Shown here one piece after another: positions 8,667 through 17,828 of a DNA stretch of 64,000 nt. Under the pieces are notes generated by a model that did not search any database, was not told the DNA's origin, and saw nothing but the letters and a program-made list of their open reading frames with translations. The position numbers and the translations under genes were made by a program. This DNA is from Advenella faeciporci. GTDB taxonomy: Bacteria; Pseudomonadota; Gammaproteobacteria; Burkholderiales; Burkholderiaceae_B. The first letter of the stretch is position 1. Each line of letters begins with the position of its first letter. The stretch is taken from contig NZ_BMYS01000013.1 of assembly GCF_014652395.1 (NCBI RefSeq), forward strand, positions 5,569 to 69,568, written 5' to 3'.

Positions 8667-9641
8667 TCAGTTGAACAGTTTGCTAAAACCTTCCTTGTCT
8701 ATTTCCGAATTTTCCAGTGCCTTGGCCGCATCAAAAGGCAATAGCTTGATCTGGCTGCGTTCAGGGAAACCCGCCGGTGTTTTCATGCCGTTGCGGGCAG
8801 GCAAATAGCCTTGTTCAAGTACCAGCTGCTGGCCTGGCTCAGACAAGACAAAGTCAACAAACTTGCGGGCCAGTTCTGGCTGCTTGCTGTCTTTCATGAT
8901 GGCAACCGGTTCGGTAACCAGGCTGACGCCTTCTGTTGGAAACACAAACTCAATCGGTGCACCCTTGGCTTTTTCACGTATGGCCATATAGTCGGCCAGC
9001 ACGCCATATGGACTGGTACCGGAAGCCACCGCAGTCAGGACGCTGCCATTGCCTTTGAGTGCTGAAGCACCATTTTCCTTGAGGCTTTCATAAAATCCCC
9101 AGGAAAAATCCGGGTTGGCGGTTAAGGTAGAAAGATGAATTAAGGCAGCACCCGAATACAGCGGGCTTGGCATAGCCACCTGGTTTTTATATGCAGGCTT
9201 GAGCAAATCATTCCAGGATGCCGGTTTTTCCTTGGCATTGGCATGATGGGCAATACCGGTGGTAATCAGCTTGGTGCCATAATAATAGCCATCCTTGTCA
9301 AACAGGGCCGGGTCATATTCCTTGCTTTCTTCTGACTGGTATGCTGCCAGAAGGCCTTCTTTTTTAAGCTGCTCCAAAGTAACGCTGTCTGCAATCAACA
9401 ACACATCGGGCTTGACCACCCCTGCCGCCATTTCAGCACGCAGCTTGGTGATGAGTTTGGTGGTGCCATCGCGCACCCATTCAACCTTGGTACCCGGGTT
9501 GGCCTTTTCAAAGGCATCCACTGTCATTTGTGCATCCTGGGCAGGCTGACTGGTATACAGCACCAGCGTTTCAGCCTGAACGGCGCCACTGCAAACAACA
9601 CCAGCCAACATGGCTGAGACAGACAATACACGGAAATTCAT
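8667..9641 (-). CDS. Periplasmic iron/2-aminoethylphosphonate-type binding protein
   Basis: A 324-residue secreted solute-binding protein: signal peptide ending at VQA-ETL, then VLYTSQPAQDAQMTVDAFEKANPG, the usual mature start of the ferric-iron/AEP binding family (SBP_bac_6/8). It is first in the operon with the fused permease and ATPase. The conserved YY pair near residue 120 (DKDGYYYGTKL) is at a typical place but could serve iron or another anion. No Fur box was recognised upstream, which slightly weakens the iron interpretation. Substrate unresolved. Confidence 0.85.
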   Translation of the reverse strand: MNFRVLSVSAMLAGVVCSGAVQAETLVLYTSQPAQDAQMTVDAFEKANPGTKVEWVRDGTTKLITKLRAEMAAGVVKPDVLLIADSVTLEQLKKEGLLAAYQSEESKEYDPALFDKDGYYYGTKLITTGIAHHANAKEKPASWNDLLKPAYKNQVAMPSPLYSGAALIHLSTLTANPDFSWGFYESLKENGASALKGNGSVLTAVASGTSPYGVLADYMAIREKAKGAPIEFVFPTEGVSLVTEPVAIMKDSKQPELARKFVDFVLSEPGQQLVLEQGYLPARNGMKTPAGFPERSQIKLLPFDAAKALENSEIDKEGFSKLFN

Positions 9642-9880
9642 ATAACCCTCGGAATAATAGCGTCAAGCAGAATGGATTTTACATTTTCCGGCAAGCTTAC
9701 GGCAGCCTGTTTACATGATTGTGACAATCAACCTCATGCAGAAAAAGGGTATGGTTCCGCATGACAAAATTGTGCCTGCTTCTTTCCGGGAACGGCTGGC
9801 AACGCTGTCATGAAATGGTATGATTACCTGTCAATAAAAATCTTTCCTCCATACCCTAATTATTTCCCCAGGACTCCATA

Positions 9881-10765
9881 ATGCCTTTGATCGACTGGTT
9901 ATTCGCCTTGCTTGTCATTCTGGTATGGGGCGTGAATTTCATAGCGATCAAATTCGGGCTGGTTGATTTTCCACCTTTGTTGCTGGGCGCCTTGCGTTTT
10001 ATGGCGGTTGTGTTTCCGGCCATTTTTTTTATAAAGCGCCCCAACATTCCATTCAAGCTGCTGCTTGTCTATGGCTTAACCATCAGTTTCGGGCAGTTTG
10101 CTTTCCTGTTTACCTCGCTGGCGGTTGGTATGCCAGCCGGACTGGCTTCCCTGCTTTTGCAGGTACAGGCTTTTTTCACGGTACTGCTGGCCGCCCTGGT
10201 GCAACATGAAAAAATCAGGCCCCATAATCTGTTGGCCATAGGCATTTCCCTGCTTGGCCTGTTCATTATTAACGCCAATGCCAGTGCCGGACACCCCATT
10301 CCCCTTCTGGGGCTGGTCTTTATTTTTCTGGCTGCCTTTAGCTGGTCCACCGGCAATATTGTTATCAAGCAGGCCAAAAATGTAAACATGCTAAGCCTGG
10401 TGGTTTGGGGCGGTACCATTCCCATTATCCCATTCCTGCTTAGCTCATGGATTTTTGAAGGTGGCGATATTATGGTGGCCAGTCTGCAATCGGCCACCTT
10501 TACCAGTATTGCCGCTATCATGTACCTGGCTTATGGTGCAACGCTGGTGGGTTACGTATTGTGGGGACGTCTGCTTAGCAAGCACCCGGTGGGCCTCATT
10601 GCCCCGCTCACCCTGCTGGTGCCGGTAATTGGCCTGCTGTCTGCCACATGGGTCCTGGACGAAAAACTGTCCACCCTGCAATGGCTGGGAGGTACAGTGG
10701 TGATGCTGGGCCTGATTATCAACATCTTTGGTCCCAGGCTGCGTAAGCTGGTTTTCGCCCATTGA
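9881..10765 (+). CDS. eamA: EamA-type drug/metabolite exporter (cysteine/O-acetylserine exporter-like)
   Basis: A 294-residue inner-membrane transporter of ten helices made of two EamA domains. It resembles Escherichia coli EamA closely throughout: ALLVILVWGVNFIAIKFGL, LRFMAVVFPAIFFIKRP, YGLTISFGQFAFLF, GMPAGLASLLLQVQAFFTVLL and the C-terminal LTLLVPVIGLLSA block all correspond. EamA exports O-acetylserine and cysteine. AGGA is placed about 9 bases before the ATG. It is a single gene facing away from the iron-type ABC operon. Confidence 0.85.
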   Translation: MPLIDWLFALLVILVWGVNFIAIKFGLVDFPPLLLGALRFMAVVFPAIFFIKRPNIPFKLLLVYGLTISFGQFAFLFTSLAVGMPAGLASLLLQVQAFFTVLLAALVQHEKIRPHNLLAIGISLLGLFIINANASAGHPIPLLGLVFIFLAAFSWSTGNIVIKQAKNVNMLSLVVWGGTIPIIPFLLSSWIFEGGDIMVASLQSATFTSIAAIMYLAYGATLVGYVLWGRLLSKHPVGLIAPLTLLVPVIGLLSATWVLDEKLSTLQWLGGTVVMLGLIINIFGPRLRKLVFAH

Positions 10766-10943
10766 ACCCGGAAAAATATATTTACAAGTAAAGCCGAACA
10801 ATTTTTTACCTTATAGATAAAGATATAAACAGAAATTACCATTACACTTTCAAGTGCACATCCTGAAACATTTCAGGCCTTGATTATGGGGAAATAAGCT
10901 CTATATCCACCATCAAAGCCCTACCCGCTCGGAGCATTGTTAT

Positions 10944-11192
10944 ATGGATATTATCTGGGAAATTATTATTGGTTTTCTGGTTGGTCTGGTGGCTCGTGCC
11001 CTGATGCCCGGCTCCCAGTCTTTGGGATTAATCATGACCACCCTGCTGGGTGTTGTTGGCTCATTGATTGCCACCCATTTAGGTGTTGCCGTAGGCATTT
11101 ACGAGGCCGGCAGCAGTGCACGCTTTATTGGCTCGGTCGTTGGCGCCATGATTGTCCTGTTTGTTTACGGTTTAATCGCCAAAAAGAAATAA
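10944..11192 (+). CDS. GlsB/YeaQ/YmgE family small membrane protein
   Basis: An 82-residue protein with three hydrophobic segments. The pattern IIIGFLVGLVARALMPG near the N terminus, a central LLGVVGSLIATHLG segment and a final glycine-rich helix ending in KKK identify the transglycosylase-associated (YeaQ/GlsB) family, often stress-induced with no firmly known activity. It precedes the DUF1232 gene by 56 bases and may be co-transcribed. CGGAGC precedes the start. Confidence 0.85.
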   Translation: MDIIWEIIIGFLVGLVARALMPGSQSLGLIMTTLLGVVGSLIATHLGVAVGIYEAGSSARFIGSVVGAMIVLFVYGLIAKKK

Positions 11193-11247
11193 ATGCACGT
11201 TTTGTCAATTGCTTGTCGTGACACTCGCAATTTTTAAGGAACACACA

Positions 11248-11595
11248 ATGATCCAGTCCCGTTTCGGTGACCAATCAACCACTCGCAATCATTCGGGCGT
11301 TATCAGCAAAATGGCACGCCTGGCAAAAAAAGCAGGCAGGCCCGTCATTGAAAAAGCCCTTTTCCTGTTTTTTGCCGTACAAAACCCTAAAACACCGGCC
11401 TGGGCAAAACGTGTTATTTACGGTGCGCTGGCCTACCTTGTCTTGCCGGTCGATGCCATTCCCGACCTGATGCCGATTGCCGGTTTTACTGATGACCTGG
11501 GTATTATTACCGCAGCACTGGCAACGGTTTCCCTTTACATTACCGCCGAAGTAAAACAACAGGCGCGTCAAACATTAGACAAGTGGTTTGAATAA
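11248..11595 (+). CDS. DUF1232 (YkvA-like) membrane protein
   Basis: A 115-residue protein carrying the DUF1232 signature, here AKRVIYGALAYLVLPVDAIPDLMPIAGFTDDLGII, with two hydrophobic segments. Start 11248 (MIQSRFGD) is chosen over the upstream in-frame 11209 because AAGGA lies 7 bases before it. The family is of unknown function; the DAIPD...GFTDD motif is always conserved and suggests an amphipathic membrane fold. It follows the YeaQ-like gene on the same strand. Confidence 0.85.
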   Translation: MIQSRFGDQSTTRNHSGVISKMARLAKKAGRPVIEKALFLFFAVQNPKTPAWAKRVIYGALAYLVLPVDAIPDLMPIAGFTDDLGIITAALATVSLYITAEVKQQARQTLDKWFE

Positions 11596-11633
11596 AGGCA
11601 ATAATCGTTTATTTGCATTACTCACGATTGTTT

Positions 11634-13010
11634 ATGCCGCAACACTCTCTAAAGGATTACTGGATAACCGAAACCCTAAGACTTAGGGAAGAGCATTGGG
11701 GGCCCATTGAAGACGCCACACTGCTTCACCAGATCCGTCACAGCACAGAACCGGTCAGCCATAAAATCATCCAGCGTGCCGCCCTGATTGCCAAACGGGA
11801 CGGGCTGGCTGCCACCATTGAAAAATGGAGTGCCAACGCACGCCTGGCTTTTTGGGCCATGGCACTGCTGGCCATTTTTGCAGGTATCGGCATGGCTGCC
11901 AGTGCCCTGGGCACGGGGCATGTCAACCTGCTGCTGGCACTGGTCGCCTTGCTGGGCCTGCATGCCATCACCTATGTATTCTGGCTGCTGTCTTTTTTGG
12001 CCCCGTACCATGGTGGCACCCTGCTGGGCCAGGCCTGGCTTTGGCTGGGCAAGAAACTGGCGCGCGGTCCCGATGCCACCCTGGCCCCCCAGGCGTTTAT
12101 TAATATTCTCAACCAGAACAACGGCCTGCGCTGGCTGCTGTCGGCCATCAGCCATGGTATCTGGGTTGTAATGATGGCGGCAGGCATCATGACCATGCTG
12201 GCCCTGCTGGCGGCAAGGCAATACACCTTCGGCTGGGAAACCACCATCTTGCCTGTTTCTTCCTTTGTGTCCATCACCCAAGGCATTGGTTTTTTACCGC
12301 ATCTGCTGGGTTTTTCCATTCCTTCAGCCGACATCATCCAGCAAAGCAGCGGCCTGCAAACCGCTGGCCCCGAATCACAGGCCATCTGGTCTTCCTGGCT
12401 GATTGGCGCAGTCATGGTTTACGGTTTGCTGCTGCGCCTGGCCAGCCTGCTGCTATGCCTTTGGAAAACCCGGCAAGCCATGCGCCAAATACAGATAGAT
12501 GCAACCCTGCCCGCCTATGCCGGCCTGGTAGACCGCCTGTCTGCCCACAGCGAACATATCGGGGTGGATGCCCCCGCCCCTGCTTTGCAAACCGCCCGAC
12601 GCAACACCAATCTTGCATTGGCACCGGCAGGTAGCCCGTTGGTCGTGGGGCTGGAATTAAGCCCGCGCGCACCATGGCCGCCCTTTGCACTGTCCGCCAC
12701 CGTCCATGACCAGGGCAAGCTGGAAAGCCGGGAACAGCGCCACCAGCTGCTGGCACATATGACCCGCCAAACCGTGCCAGCCCTGCTGATTGTGTGTGAT
12801 GCCGCGCAAACCCCCGATCGCGGCATCCTGCACTTCATTACCGACCTGTCCAATCTGGCTTCGCGTACCGATATCTACCTGCAAAGCGGTCACGGCGAAG
12901 CGGAAAATCGCCTGCAATTATGGAAAGAACGCCTGCAGCAGGCCGGCTTTGGCATTGAACAGTTGCATGAAACACAAAAAACACTGCCGCAATGGATACA
13001 GGCAAGTTGA
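11634..13010 (+). CDS. DUF2868 family membrane protein, partner of the DUF3482 GTPase
   Basis: A 458-residue protein with about five membrane helices (two near residues 65-115, others near 165-200 and 255-280), an N-terminal soluble part and a C-terminal soluble domain of about 175 residues. Its hydrophobic layout and position directly before a DUF3482 GTPase match DUF2868 proteins, which occur in this pairing in beta- and gammaproteobacteria. Start: ATG 11634 is chosen; a TTG at 11613 would add seven residues and neither has a clear ribosome site. The stop overlaps the next start in TGATG, so the two are translationally coupled. Function is not established. Confidence 0.75.
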   Translation: MPQHSLKDYWITETLRLREEHWGPIEDATLLHQIRHSTEPVSHKIIQRAALIAKRDGLAATIEKWSANARLAFWAMALLAIFAGIGMAASALGTGHVNLLLALVALLGLHAITYVFWLLSFLAPYHGGTLLGQAWLWLGKKLARGPDATLAPQAFINILNQNNGLRWLLSAISHGIWVVMMAAGIMTMLALLAARQYTFGWETTILPVSSFVSITQGIGFLPHLLGFSIPSADIIQQSSGLQTAGPESQAIWSSWLIGAVMVYGLLLRLASLLLCLWKTRQAMRQIQIDATLPAYAGLVDRLSAHSEHIGVDAPAPALQTARRNTNLALAPAGSPLVVGLELSPRAPWPPFALSATVHDQGKLESREQRHQLLAHMTRQTVPALLIVCDAAQTPDRGILHFITDLSNLASRTDIYLQSGHGEAENRLQLWKERLQQAGFGIEQLHETQKTLPQWIQAS

Positions 13011-14401
13011 TGAATATGGAACCAAATAAAATACTGCATCTGGCGGTTGTTGGCCACACCAACACCGGCAAAACTTCTTTATTAAGAACCCTTACCCACG
13101 ATACCGGGTTTGGGGAAGTTGCCGACTTTCCCGGCACCACCCGCCACGTGGAAGGTGCCCGCCTGTTCCTGAACGGGCAGGCCGCGGTTGAACTGTTTGA
13201 CACACCGGGGCTGGAAGACGGGATTGCTCTGCTGGATTACCTGGATCAGCTTAAAGCGCAGACCCGGCAAGGCTCCTCCCGTTTTGATGGCCCGGAAAGC
13301 ATTCACCGGTTTCTGGACACCCCGGAAAGCAGGCAGCGCTTTGAACAGGAAGCCCGGGTGCTACGCAAACTGCTGGAATGTGACGCCGGTTTGTATGTGA
13401 TTGATATTCGCGATCCGGTGCTGGCCAAGCACCGTGACGAACTGGCCATTTTAAGCCGGTGCGGACGCCCGCTGGTGCCTATACTTAATTTTATGCACAG
13501 CAGCCCCAATTACCTGAACGACTGGAAAGAATCCCTGGGTCGCCTGGGCCTGCATTTAAGCATTGAGTTTGACACGGTTGCCCCGGCCCTGGATGGCGAA
13601 GAACAGCTTTACCAGAAGCTGGCCCTGGTCCTGGACAGTCATGCCGATACTCTGAAAGCGCTGTCGGAAGACATTCACCGGCAACGCAAGCTGCGTCGTG
13701 ACATTGCCTACAACATGATTGCCGAGCTCCTGATTGATGTGGCCGCTTTCCGCTCGACCTGCGCAGGCGATGAAGAAAGCCTCAAAAGCGCCACGGCCCT
13801 GTTGCAGGACGTGATCCGCCAGCGGGAACAGGAAAGCATACAGGCCCTGCTAACGCATTACCGTTTCAGGCAGGAAGACTATCCCGACCAGCCCCTGCCT
13901 ATCGAAGAAGGCCGCTGGGGCATGGACCTGTTCCAGCCCCAGGCCCTGATGGAAATGGGGATTCAGGTTAGCAAGGGGTTTGTGGCCGGTGCCATGGCGG
14001 GTGCAGCGGTAGATGTCATGGCTGCCGGCCTGAGCCTGGGTACCGCCACCCTGATTGGTGGCGTGATTGGCAGCGTATGGCAGGGCGTGGACAAATTTGG
14101 CAAGCGTATTCTGGGCAAGCTGCAGGGTTACCGGGAAATTTCCCTTGACGATGCGATCATCCGCCTGCTGGGCATCCGCAGCCTGCAACTGCTCAATGCC
14201 CTGGAAATGCGTGGCCACGCAGACCAGCGGCCCATTATGCTGAACACGGAAACCGTTACCGGCCAATTCAAGGAAGGTGACCTGCCGGAAGAAATCCTGG
14301 AAGCACGCAGCCTGCCACAGTGGTCCAAAATGAGCGAACAGTTTGAAACCGGCGCCCGCCGTAATGCGGCCATCAAGTCACTGGCACATAAGCTTCGTTA
14401 A
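13010..14401 (+). CDS. DUF3482 GTPase
   Basis: A 463-residue Era/TrmE-like GTPase. The P-loop is GHTNTGKTS (residues 15-23), the G2 region is DFPGTTRHVEG, G3 is DTPG. The expected NKxD (G4) is replaced by NFMHS, as seen by eye, so guanine recognition may be altered. The C-terminal half is DUF3482-like, with a glycine/alanine-rich segment (AGAMAGAAVDVMAAGLSLGTATLIGGVIGSV, stated in parts) that could insert in membranes. The start coupled to DUF2868 by TGATG implies a stoichiometric partnership: a membrane anchor plus GTPase switch. The cellular role is unknown. Confidence 0.8.
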   Translation: MNMEPNKILHLAVVGHTNTGKTSLLRTLTHDTGFGEVADFPGTTRHVEGARLFLNGQAAVELFDTPGLEDGIALLDYLDQLKAQTRQGSSRFDGPESIHRFLDTPESRQRFEQEARVLRKLLECDAGLYVIDIRDPVLAKHRDELAILSRCGRPLVPILNFMHSSPNYLNDWKESLGRLGLHLSIEFDTVAPALDGEEQLYQKLALVLDSHADTLKALSEDIHRQRKLRRDIAYNMIAELLIDVAAFRSTCAGDEESLKSATALLQDVIRQREQESIQALLTHYRFRQEDYPDQPLPIEEGRWGMDLFQPQALMEMGIQVSKGFVAGAMAGAAVDVMAAGLSLGTATLIGGVIGSVWQGVDKFGKRILGKLQGYREISLDDAIIRLLGIRSLQLLNALEMRGHADQRPIMLNTETVTGQFKEGDLPEEILEARSLPQWSKMSEQFETGARRNAAIKSLAHKLR

Positions 14402-14757
14402 CAGGTGCTGAAGAGCGGGGTTATGCGGTGAAGTGGATAAAATATGCATTCCCACGCAGGCGTAAACCACCATGAGCGGGTGATCACCTGCATTCCCACG
14501 TAAGCGAAAACCACCCCGTCAGGCTTCGCCTGCCACCCCTCCGCAGAGGGGAATGCAAACACAGGTGTTTCCACGAAGAAGGAAAATTCCCCTCTGTGGA
14601 GGGGTGGCGCGTAGCGACGGGGTGGTTCCCGGCTCCCATGCTCCGCGTGAGTACGCTTGGTTCCTGGTTCCCATGCTCCTGCGTGGGAACCGCTCCGTGA
14701 TACCTGGCTTCCGTTCTCCGCTTGGGAGCGCTCCGCGTCGTACGAAAACACCAGCCC
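14402..14757. repeat. Intergenic repeat block: inverted pair of REP-like elements plus second repeat family
   Basis: This convergent intergenic region is filled by repeats. One REP-like element lies on the minus strand (14510-14553) and a second on the plus strand (14571-14627), so the outer arms ACCACCCCGTC and GACGGGGTGGT can pair to a long cruciform or bidirectional hairpin. The inner parts contain CCCCTC...GAGGGG palindromes. Flanking stretches (14446-14502 and 14630-14735) contain degenerate copies of a TTCCCACGCTCCTGCGTGGGAAC-like family. No gene is supported. Confidence 0.75.
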
Positions 14758-15255
14758 CTAAAGCATCACAGGCGCATCAGGCAGGAAGTTAGGACCATTT
14801 TCACCCGCTTCCTGACCGCAATACTGGGCCAGAATGGCCTCTAGCCCGATCACCGCTTCGGTCAGGCCTTCCTGGTATTGGTCTTCGGAAAAACGCAGTT
14901 CCAGTCCGGCGCAGATCGCCTTCCATTCATGTTCCGCCGCTTTCAGGCCTTTATCGGCAACAATTTCAATTTTATGCCGGTCTAGCGCGATATACAGCAG
15001 CACCCCCGTGTTATGAGGCGTATCCCACACCCGCAGGCGGCCAAATACCTCCAGGGCCCGTTCGGCACTGCTTTTAACATGCGAAGGCATGGCCGCTTCT
15101 ATGGCAACAACCAGCTCGCCATGATGATGGGTTTCTTCACTTAAGCGGATCTGTTCGGTAATTTCCTTCATGAAACCGGCGTGAAAGTGTTTGCGTCGCA
15201 GCCACCAGCCATGCACCGAATCAAGATCGAGCCATTTTAACCATTTACCAGCCAC
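14758..15255 (-). CDS. TPM domain protein (small YgcG-like paralogue)
   Basis: A 165-residue TPM-domain protein (TLP18.3/Psb32/MOLO-1 fold): LSEETHHHGELVVAIEAAMP, LRVWDTPHNTGVLLYIALDRHKIEIVADKGL are the usual strands. The open frame extends to 15426, but that part is a frame-shifted reading of the glycine-rich tail of the neighbour. The GTG at 15255 is chosen: it lies 6 bases after a strong GGAGGAGGAGC, itself made of the glycine codons of the upstream gene, and overlaps that gene by 11 bases. It forms an operon with ygcG-like and lemA. Family role is poorly known; TPM proteins occur with LemA in envelope-related operons. Confidence 0.82.
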   Translation of the reverse strand: MAGKWLKWLDLDSVHGWWLRRKHFHAGFMKEITEQIRLSEETHHHGELVVAIEAAMPSHVKSSAERALEVFGRLRVWDTPHNTGVLLYIALDRHKIEIVADKGLKAAEHEWKAICAGLELRFSEDQYQEGLTEAVIGLEAILAQYCGQEAGENGPNFLPDAPVML

Positions 15256-16153
15256 CGGATGCTCCTCCTCCGCCACTGCTTCCGCCGCCACCGCCGCCGA
15301 AGCCACCGCCCCCAAAACCGCCACCGCCGAAACCGCCACCACCAAAGCCACCACCAAAACCGTCGCGTCTGCCACGGCCACGGCTGGCACTGCTGATCTT
15401 GCGTTCGGGCATGAACTTATGAGCAATAAAACTGATTAAAAACCCGCCCACGGCACCCAACAGGGCAAAACCGAAACTGCCGGTTACACCAAAAATAACC
15501 ACTCCGGCAATTACCGCTGCCAGAATGGCCGGCCACATGGAAATAAAAAACACCAGGAAAATGAAAAATGGCCAATCACCTTCATCAAAATCGGATGACT
15601 GCTGCCAATCATTAACGGGTGGGGGCAGTTCTTCGGTTTCAATCAGGCCCACCAGCGCATCAACACCGGCCTGTACACCACCGGCATAGTTGTCCATCTT
15701 GAAATGCGGCGCCACATGATCATTGATAATCCGCGCAGCCAGCACATCGGGCACCGCGCCTTCCAGGCCATAGCCCACTTCCAGGCGCATGCGGCGGTCA
15801 TCCTTGGCAATCAGAAACAGGATACCATCATCCACCTTGGCCCGGCCCACTTTCCATTCATCAAATACCCGGCGCGAATAGGTTTCAACCGTATCGGGCC
15901 CCACCGTGGGCACCATCAATACAAAAACCTGGGCGCCCTTGCTTTTTTCAAGGGCCTCCAGTTTTTGTTCGATATCAGCCTGCTGCCCGGCAGAAAGAGT
16001 ACCGGTAAGGTCGGTCACCCGCGCCTGCAGGTTGGGTACGGGCACCAGTTCCTGGGCACTGGCCTGCCACCCGGCCAAGACAAACAGCATGAAAAACATT
16101 GACAGGAAATAGCGTGTCATGGTGCCGGATGGGGTAGCTGAAGCAGACATCAC
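15245..16153 (-). CDS. YgcG/TPM domain protein with glycine-rich tail
   Basis: A 302-residue exported protein: signal peptide (cut near ASA-QEL), a TPM domain over about residues 45-165 (DLTGTLSAGQQADIEQKL, VEVGYGLEGAVPD-type segments), two membrane helices around 205-250, and a C-terminal tail rich in GGGGFGG repeats ending SGGW, as in YgcG proteins. Start at 16153 overlaps the lemA stop in ATGA; a second in-frame ATG at 16120 begins a tighter signal peptide (MTRYFLSMFF). It works in an unknown way with LemA and the following TPM protein at the envelope. Confidence 0.85.
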   Translation of the reverse strand: MMSASATPSGTMTRYFLSMFFMLFVLAGWQASAQELVPVPNLQARVTDLTGTLSAGQQADIEQKLEALEKSKGAQVFVLMVPTVGPDTVETYSRRVFDEWKVGRAKVDDGILFLIAKDDRRMRLEVGYGLEGAVPDVLAARIINDHVAPHFKMDNYAGGVQAGVDALVGLIETEELPPPVNDWQQSSDFDEGDWPFFIFLVFFISMWPAILAAVIAGVVIFGVTGSFGFALLGAVGGFLISFIAHKFMPERKISSASRGRGRRDGFGGGFGGGGFGGGGFGGGGFGGGGGGSSGGGGASGGW

Positions 16154-16776
16154 TGTGCCGTTGCAGGCTGATTAACCCGGGGCGAAACATCAAATTTCAC
16201 TTCGGGCACGCGCATGATTTCCGCCTGATTCTCTACCCCGAAATTGGGCTTGACATCGTAGCCAAAGATTTTAGCGGTAATCAGGGTGGGGAAGGTGCGG
16301 ATAAGCGTATTGTAGCCTTGCACTTCCTTGATATAACGGCCGCGGGCAGTGGCAATCCGGTTTTCGGTGCCTTCGAGCTGCACGTTAAGATCGCGGAACA
16401 AGGCATCCGCCTTCAATTGCGGGTAATTTTCTGACACCACAATCAAACGGGACAATGCAGAAGTAAGCTGCCCCTGGGCGGCCTGGAACTGGGCCAGCTC
16501 TTCACCGGTGGGCAGTTTATCGGCCGACACCTGCACCGACCCTACCCTTGAACGGGCATTGGTGACTTCGGTCAGCACCTCGCGCTCATTAACCATGTAG
16601 GCATTAACACTGGACACCAGCTGTGGCACCAGGTCGGCACGGCGCTGGTATTGGTTAAGGGTCTCGGACCAGGAAGCCTTGACACCTTCATCCAGCGTCT
16701 GGATCTCGTTATAGCCGCAACCGGCCAGAACCGTTGACAGCAAAAAAACACTAATGAGGGATAAAAATCGTTTCAT
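16150..16776 (-). CDS. lemA: LemA family lipoprotein
   Basis: A 208-residue LemA protein: lipobox VLAGC at residues 16-20, followed by the diagnostic YNEIQTLDEGVKASWSETLNQYQRRADLVPQLVSSVNAY and the later ALSRLIVVSENYPQLKAD segment. LemA proteins form long helical bundles outside the inner membrane; their role is not settled. First gene of a three-gene operon with two TPM proteins, coupled by ATGA overlap. Confidence 0.92.
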   Translation of the reverse strand: MKRFLSLISVFLLSTVLAGCGYNEIQTLDEGVKASWSETLNQYQRRADLVPQLVSSVNAYMVNEREVLTEVTNARSRVGSVQVSADKLPTGEELAQFQAAQGQLTSALSRLIVVSENYPQLKADALFRDLNVQLEGTENRIATARGRYIKEVQGYNTLIRTFPTLITAKIFGYDVKPNFGVENQAEIMRVPEVKFDVSPRVNQPATAQ

Positions 16777-17179
16777 GGTTTCTCTTAAAAACTTGGATAA
16801 GCAGGGTCAGGGCAGAACAGACCTGTTTAGGGGATTATATCCTGCCTATACCTGCAAGCCGTTGTAAAAAAACGGCGTAACAGGGGCAATCAGGTTAATT
16901 AATGCAAAAAACCAAGGCAAGCAACATAAACTATGGCCTGAATTGCTACCTCTTCAGCTGAATAGATGTGCGACCAGCCACAACGTCCGGCACAACATCA
17001 AATTTCAATCAAGCCGGATTTTAACCGGCAACTGCGCTACAATTTTGTCTTTGTATCCATCCATAAGCTTTTCGCCTGAATACAAATTCACATCGCTGGC
17101 GCCTTAGACTTCTACCGAAGTGTGAGGTCTGTTCGGTGGCAATAAAAATACTTCACTGTTTCTGGCACACTGATTCACC
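16777..17179. other. Divergent intergenic region, no gene supported
   Basis: About 400 bases between lemA and the LysE-type exporter gene, which point away from each other. A short inverted repeat GCCGGATTTTAACCGGC lies near 17013-17029. No tRNA, small RNA or coding potential was recognised. Promoters for both flanking genes must be here. Confidence 0.5.
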
Positions 17180-17812
17180 ATGTCTCTTTCCGTCTGGCTT
17201 ACCCTTTTTGCCGCTTCCTGGGCCATTTCCATTTCTCCGGGCCCGGGTGCCGTGGCGTCCATGTCATCGGGTTTGCGCTTTGGCTTCAAACGTGGGTACT
17301 GGAATGCCATTGGCCTGGCTATTGGCCTGGCCATACAGTTTGTGATTAGCGTGATTGGCGTTGGCGCCCTGCTGGCCACTTCTGAAACGGCGTTTAATAT
17401 CGTCAAGTGGGCTGGGGTGCTTTATCTTATTTACCTGGGTTATAAACAGTACCGTTCGCCGGTTGCCATGATCCGGCTTGAGCAGGATTCTGTACAAAAC
17501 ACGCCGGTTCACAAACTGGTCCTGCAGGGTATCCTGGTGAATATCATGAACCCCAAAGGGGCCATCTTCCTGCTGGCGGTTATTCCGCAGTTCCTGGATC
17601 TATCCAAACCGCTACTCATCCAGTATGCGCTAATTGCCACTACCCTGTGCGCCGTCGACCTGGCCGTTATGGCCGTTTATACCGGGCTGGCTGCCAAGGT
17701 CATGCATCTCATGCGCAACCCGCACCATGCCGCCAGAATGAATAAATTTTTTGGGATTTTATTTATTCTGGCCGCCCTGTTTATGGCAGGCATGGGGCAA
17801 AAGCTGGCCTAA
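17180..17812 (+). CDS. LysE/RhtB family amino-acid exporter
   Basis: A 210-residue protein with six hydrophobic segments. The N-terminal ISPGPGAVASMSSGLRFGFKRG motif and NIMNPKGAIFLLAVIPQF segment are the hallmarks of the LysE/RhtB translocator family, which exports lysine, homoserine, threonine or related amino acids. It is a single gene followed by repeats. Specificity cannot be read from sequence; the RhtB branch is more likely than LysE proper. A second member of the family is encoded at 43382. Confidence 0.87.
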   Translation: MSLSVWLTLFAASWAISISPGPGAVASMSSGLRFGFKRGYWNAIGLAIGLAIQFVISVIGVGALLATSETAFNIVKWAGVLYLIYLGYKQYRSPVAMIRLEQDSVQNTPVHKLVLQGILVNIMNPKGAIFLLAVIPQFLDLSKPLLIQYALIATTLCAVDLAVMAVYTGLAAKVMHLMRNPHHAARMNKFFGILFILAALFMAGMGQKLA

Positions 17813-17828
17813 GATGCATACACAGCCA

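Noticed and set aside
15256-15426. N-terminal extension of the small TPM protein
   Set aside because: It is the shifted reading of the glycine-rich tail of the neighbouring gene; the GTG at 15255 has a strong ribosome site.
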